Assembly: GCF_945859685.1 (NCBI RefSeq)
Contig: NC_079147.1
Span: 108,483,525-108,547,524, forward strand
Direction: 5' to 3'
DNA from: Eupeodes corollae
Taxonomy: Eukaryota; Arthropoda; Insecta; Diptera; Syrphidae
DNA length: 64,000 nt
Part shown: in pieces, positions 61,560 to 64,000 of the stretch
Position numbering within the stretch: the stretch's first letter is position 1
Layout of the letters: each line of letters begins with the position of its first letter
Notes under the pieces: model-generated
The model's input: the letters and a program-made list of their open reading frames with translations, nothing else
Told to the model about the DNA's origin: nothing
Databases searched by the model: none
Position numbers and translations under genes: made by a program

Positions 61560-63240
61560 ATTTTTGACTATTATCTTGTTATTTTAGTCTCACAGATTAT
61601 TACAAAAGTTTTATTATTGCTATTGAGAGTCGTGACACGTTACCTTATGGTTTGATAGTCTCAAAGTAAAAGTTCTTGAGGAAAAGCAACGAAGAGAAGA
61701 TAAGGACCAATCTTCTAGCGTAAGAAATCAACAAACCTTCTCAATCATGTTCAACCTAAAAACAACAATTTTTGAGACTAGGGGAAATTCGTTTAAATGC
61801 GGCAAGAGCTGTCATTAAGCATCAGATTATGAAAAAATAGTAAGTTTCATTCGATCGAAATTTTCTGTACAGAAAATAAGAAACTCCATCCAGATGAATT
61901 GTTCTTAGATAGTGGTGCCACGTCCCATATTTATTGTAGAAAAGTATTTTTTTGAAGATTTGTGCAAAAAAGAAAGAGGCAGACCTGGTCCTAAGGCAAC
62001 ATGCGTCTCCAGCCAGCTCGGTCCTTAGCTAGCTGTCTCCTGTTTCACACGCAAAGTTGGTTGAGGTTTTTTCCCACCTGCGTGCGCCAACTGAAACGTT
62101 GGGATTTGATTCAATGACTTTCCGGGCTGGGTCGTTGATGTCCATTCGCTCTACATCTTTTTTTATCTTTTAACCAGGTCAGTGTCGCTGTACAGACCAT
62201 ACAGTTCGTCGTTGTATCTTCTACTCCACTTTCCAGCTATGCAGACGGGACGAAAAATCACCCGAAGAATTTTTCGCTCGAAGCATCCTAAGACACTTTC
62301 ATCTTTCTTTGGCAGGGATGATGAGTGTCTCAAAGAAGGTGATTGAGATGCTTAAGAGAGGACTTTACTACACAATTGTCTTCTAAGTCCAAAGAAGCAA
62401 TTTTTTACAAGAGTTATTCTTTGTTTGATTTCGGCTGTTATTGTCTGAATAGGGGTGTCTAGGTAGACAAAGTATTTAACTACATCAAAGTTATAGCTGT
62501 CCATGGTGAAGTTTTGTCTTCGTTCAATGTCCTTTCCTGATGAAACCATATACTTGGTCTTGACCACTTAACACATCTTCTCCGCTTCCGTCAAAATTCT
62601 ATAAAACGCTCCACTTCCAATTATGTCAAGATCTTCGGCGTATCCGAATAATTGGATGGTCCTTTGGACGATTGTACCTCTAGTGTTGACGGTTGAGTTT
62701 TCAGAAAATCTTTTACTGATAAACGTTTTATTCGTTCTTAAACTTAGACTTAGCTTCTTATCTATCAGTAAGATAACTTAACACAATTTTTTTGTTGAAT
62801 TTTTCAAGAATATGGCCACTGTTAAAAATCCTCAAGTTCAATTCGTTTTTAAAGCTAGTCAAGGAGTGGTTTGGTTCACATTCGAATTTATTTTCTTTGA
62901 AGGGATGGCACCGATGTTACGATCACTTAAACATGAAAATTTTGCAACGAATTAATAAAAAGAACATGGTCACAGGACTTGATTTCAAATCTTCAAAATA
63001 AACTGAATATTGCAAAATATGTTCAAAAGAATAGAAACTGTTATGCCTCTTCCTAGATGCAATGGTTTTCTTGAGCTAGTGGACTCAGATGTGTGCGCAC
63101 CTATACGAGTTCAATCCGCAGGGGGTGCTCATTATTTTATATTATGTTTATTTTCTCAAGACGATGAATGAAATCCGAAGACACGTTGCAAAATGCAATG
63201 AAAAGCGATATAATGCCCTTATGTCAAAACAGACATTGAA
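61560..63240 (+). mobile_element. Ty1/copia-type element remnant (gag-protease-integrase), split by an RTE
   Basis: Left part: gag end ESRDTLPY and ...EEKQRREDK, a zinc knuckle FKCGKSCH (about 61790-61815), and the protease motif LDSGATSHIYC (about 61907-61940). Right part after the RTE: the GAG-pre-integrase WHRCYDHLN (62908-62935), MKILQRINKKNMVTGLDF, then DSDVCAPIRVQSAGGAHYF (63085-63140), the start of the integrase core. Frameshifts and stops abound; no LTR, RT or RNase H was seen. The order gag-protease-integrase is diagnostic of copia. Confidence 0.8.
61965..62790 (-). mobile_element. RTE-type retrotransposon, copy A5, inserted in copia
   Basis: Minus strand: an SINDWD-like damaged stretch, a YADD-type remnant near 62630 (YAEDLDIIGSG in frame), KTKYMVSSGKDIERRQNFT (62510-62565), YNFDVVKYFVYLDTPIQT, KQRITLVKNCFFGLRRQL, and near its 3' end a segment like 7200-7260 (acctcaaccaact, gaaac-ggagac). 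It splits the copia coding region; the copia zinc knuckle and protease lie to the left and its integrase to the right. Confidence 0.8.
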
Positions 63241-63274
63241 ATTTTTAGATTTTACCGGAAAACGATGGATTTTT

Positions 63275-63640
63275 ACCATTAAGGCGCTAGTTATAACTAT
63301 CATTGAAATCGGTCCGGAAAAATGGTTGAATCGATACTTGATGTTGTTTTGGTGTTTTCCTTTAATTAGAAATGAAAATTATATACCAATCGATCGGAAA
63401 TCACACACAGATTTTTTTTGAGAAAATAAAGTTTTGTTGCACATTAATTTTTTCTAAAAATGTATTTTTTTATTTTCCGGACGGAAATTCATTTTCCTGA
63501 ACAGCTGATTCTTTTATGTCCAAAAATGGAACGAATCGTTGCAATGATTTCTGTTTCCACTTCACTCAATTCCAATGACAGATTTCAGTCAGAAAAAGTT
63601 TTTCAGCTGAATTTTAATCAATAAAAACTTTGCCGGTTTG
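63275..63640. mobile_element. MITE family M, copy 2
   Basis: Homologous to 59125-59580 in the same orientation. Its left end (CGCTAGTTATAACTATCATTG) matches the reverse complement of the right end of copy 1, which supports inverted termini. The right boundary is uncertain. Confidence 0.7.
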
Positions 63641-63716
63641 TTTATTTTATTTTTTCTTTGTTGATTTGATTCAGTGTATTGTTAAAAAATTTAACATTTT
63701 AATCTTATTTTTCAGA

Positions 63717-63895
63717 AAAATATACCAAATAGAGTAAACTATAAGAAAGCAGGAAAACGAGGAGTTCGAGCCAAAACTTATAATGGAAGTGGAGAATCAT
63801 ATTTGTCTTTATGCGAAAAATGATCCTCGTTACAGCAATAAATATCGAGGGCAGGCTGCATAGGAGGACATATCCTGTATTCCGGGCAAATCAGG
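63717..63895 (+). pseudogene. MADF-domain exon remnant with in-frame stop
   Basis: After a good acceptor (tatttttcag at 63715) the plus strand reads LIMEVENHICLYAKNDPRYS and NKYRGQAA, then TAG at 63861-63863 where MADF domains have Trp (AAWEDI), then EDISCIPGKSG. MADF is a Myb/SANT-like DNA-binding domain found in many fly regulators and in the second protein of PIF/Harbinger elements. A donor-like AATCAG|gttagt at 63895 could end the exon. The stop and the transposon-rich setting suggest a dead copy, but a sequencing error at one base is possible. Confidence 0.55.
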
Positions 63896-64000
63896 TTAGT
63901 AAATTTGACTAATACTTGAATATAAATATTCAATATACATATACATATATTTAACATATATTTGTAGTGGACAAAAAAATAAAGTTCTCTGAAGGATTCG

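Overview
The window is eukaryotic and looks like a fly (Diptera) genome: AT-rich, with small spliced exons separated by long introns that are filled with decayed transposable elements of insect type (RTE, Jockey/CR1-group and RNase H-bearing I/LOA-like non-LTR elements, mariner/Tc1, hAT, Harbinger, piggyBac, Helitron and copia). A species cannot be named from this alone. An abundant tRNA-derived SINE argues against a typical Drosophila.

Two host genes can be read. Synapsin (Syn) runs on the minus strand, with solid exons at 33147-33071, 33019-32658, 32588-32431, 32363-32292, 26937-26794 and 26731-26627. All splice phases agree. A likely first coding exon lies at 42399-42346, and a possible non-coding exon ends at 60756. 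The exons encode the N-terminal PKA-site domain, the proline-rich linker and the start of the synapsin C (ATP-grasp-like) domain. The rest of Syn was not found and probably lies left of position 1. Timp, a secreted metalloproteinase inhibitor, runs on the plus strand in four coding exons (21676-26433) inside the next Syn intron, in the opposite direction. This is the nested synapsin/TIMP arrangement known in flies and vertebrates. The Timp poly(A) signal is only 20 bases from a Syn splice donor.

Almost everything else is mobile DNA, often nested. 1-21 kb: Jockey/CR1-group LINEs, two RTE copies (one inside a Tc1-like element with TIRs), a tiny piggyBac-type MITE, a Harbinger deletion derivative with repeated palindromic iterons, and two SINEs. 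22-26 kb: a Jockey-type LINE in Timp intron 2. 27-32 kb (Syn intron): an I/LOA-like LINE and a bounded Helitron with a PIF1-type helicase remnant. 33-42 kb (Syn intron 1): a long I/LOA-like LINE broken by a copy of its own family, a SINE and a repeat with about 176-bp tandem units. 43-64 kb: more LINEs, hAT, Tc1-like and mariner remnants, MITEs (one a near-perfect 60-bp-arm palindrome), a copia remnant split by an RTE, and a broken MADF-domain exon.

The most interesting points are: a SINE family whose 3' tail matches the 3' end of the resident RTE element; a Syn PKA-site arginine encoded as CG|G across an intron, which would prevent the A-to-I recoding reported in Drosophila; the compact Timp/Syn antisense junction; and several structurally complete small transposons with recognisable target-site duplications. 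No prokaryotic-style system, CRISPR array, rRNA or functional tRNA was seen.
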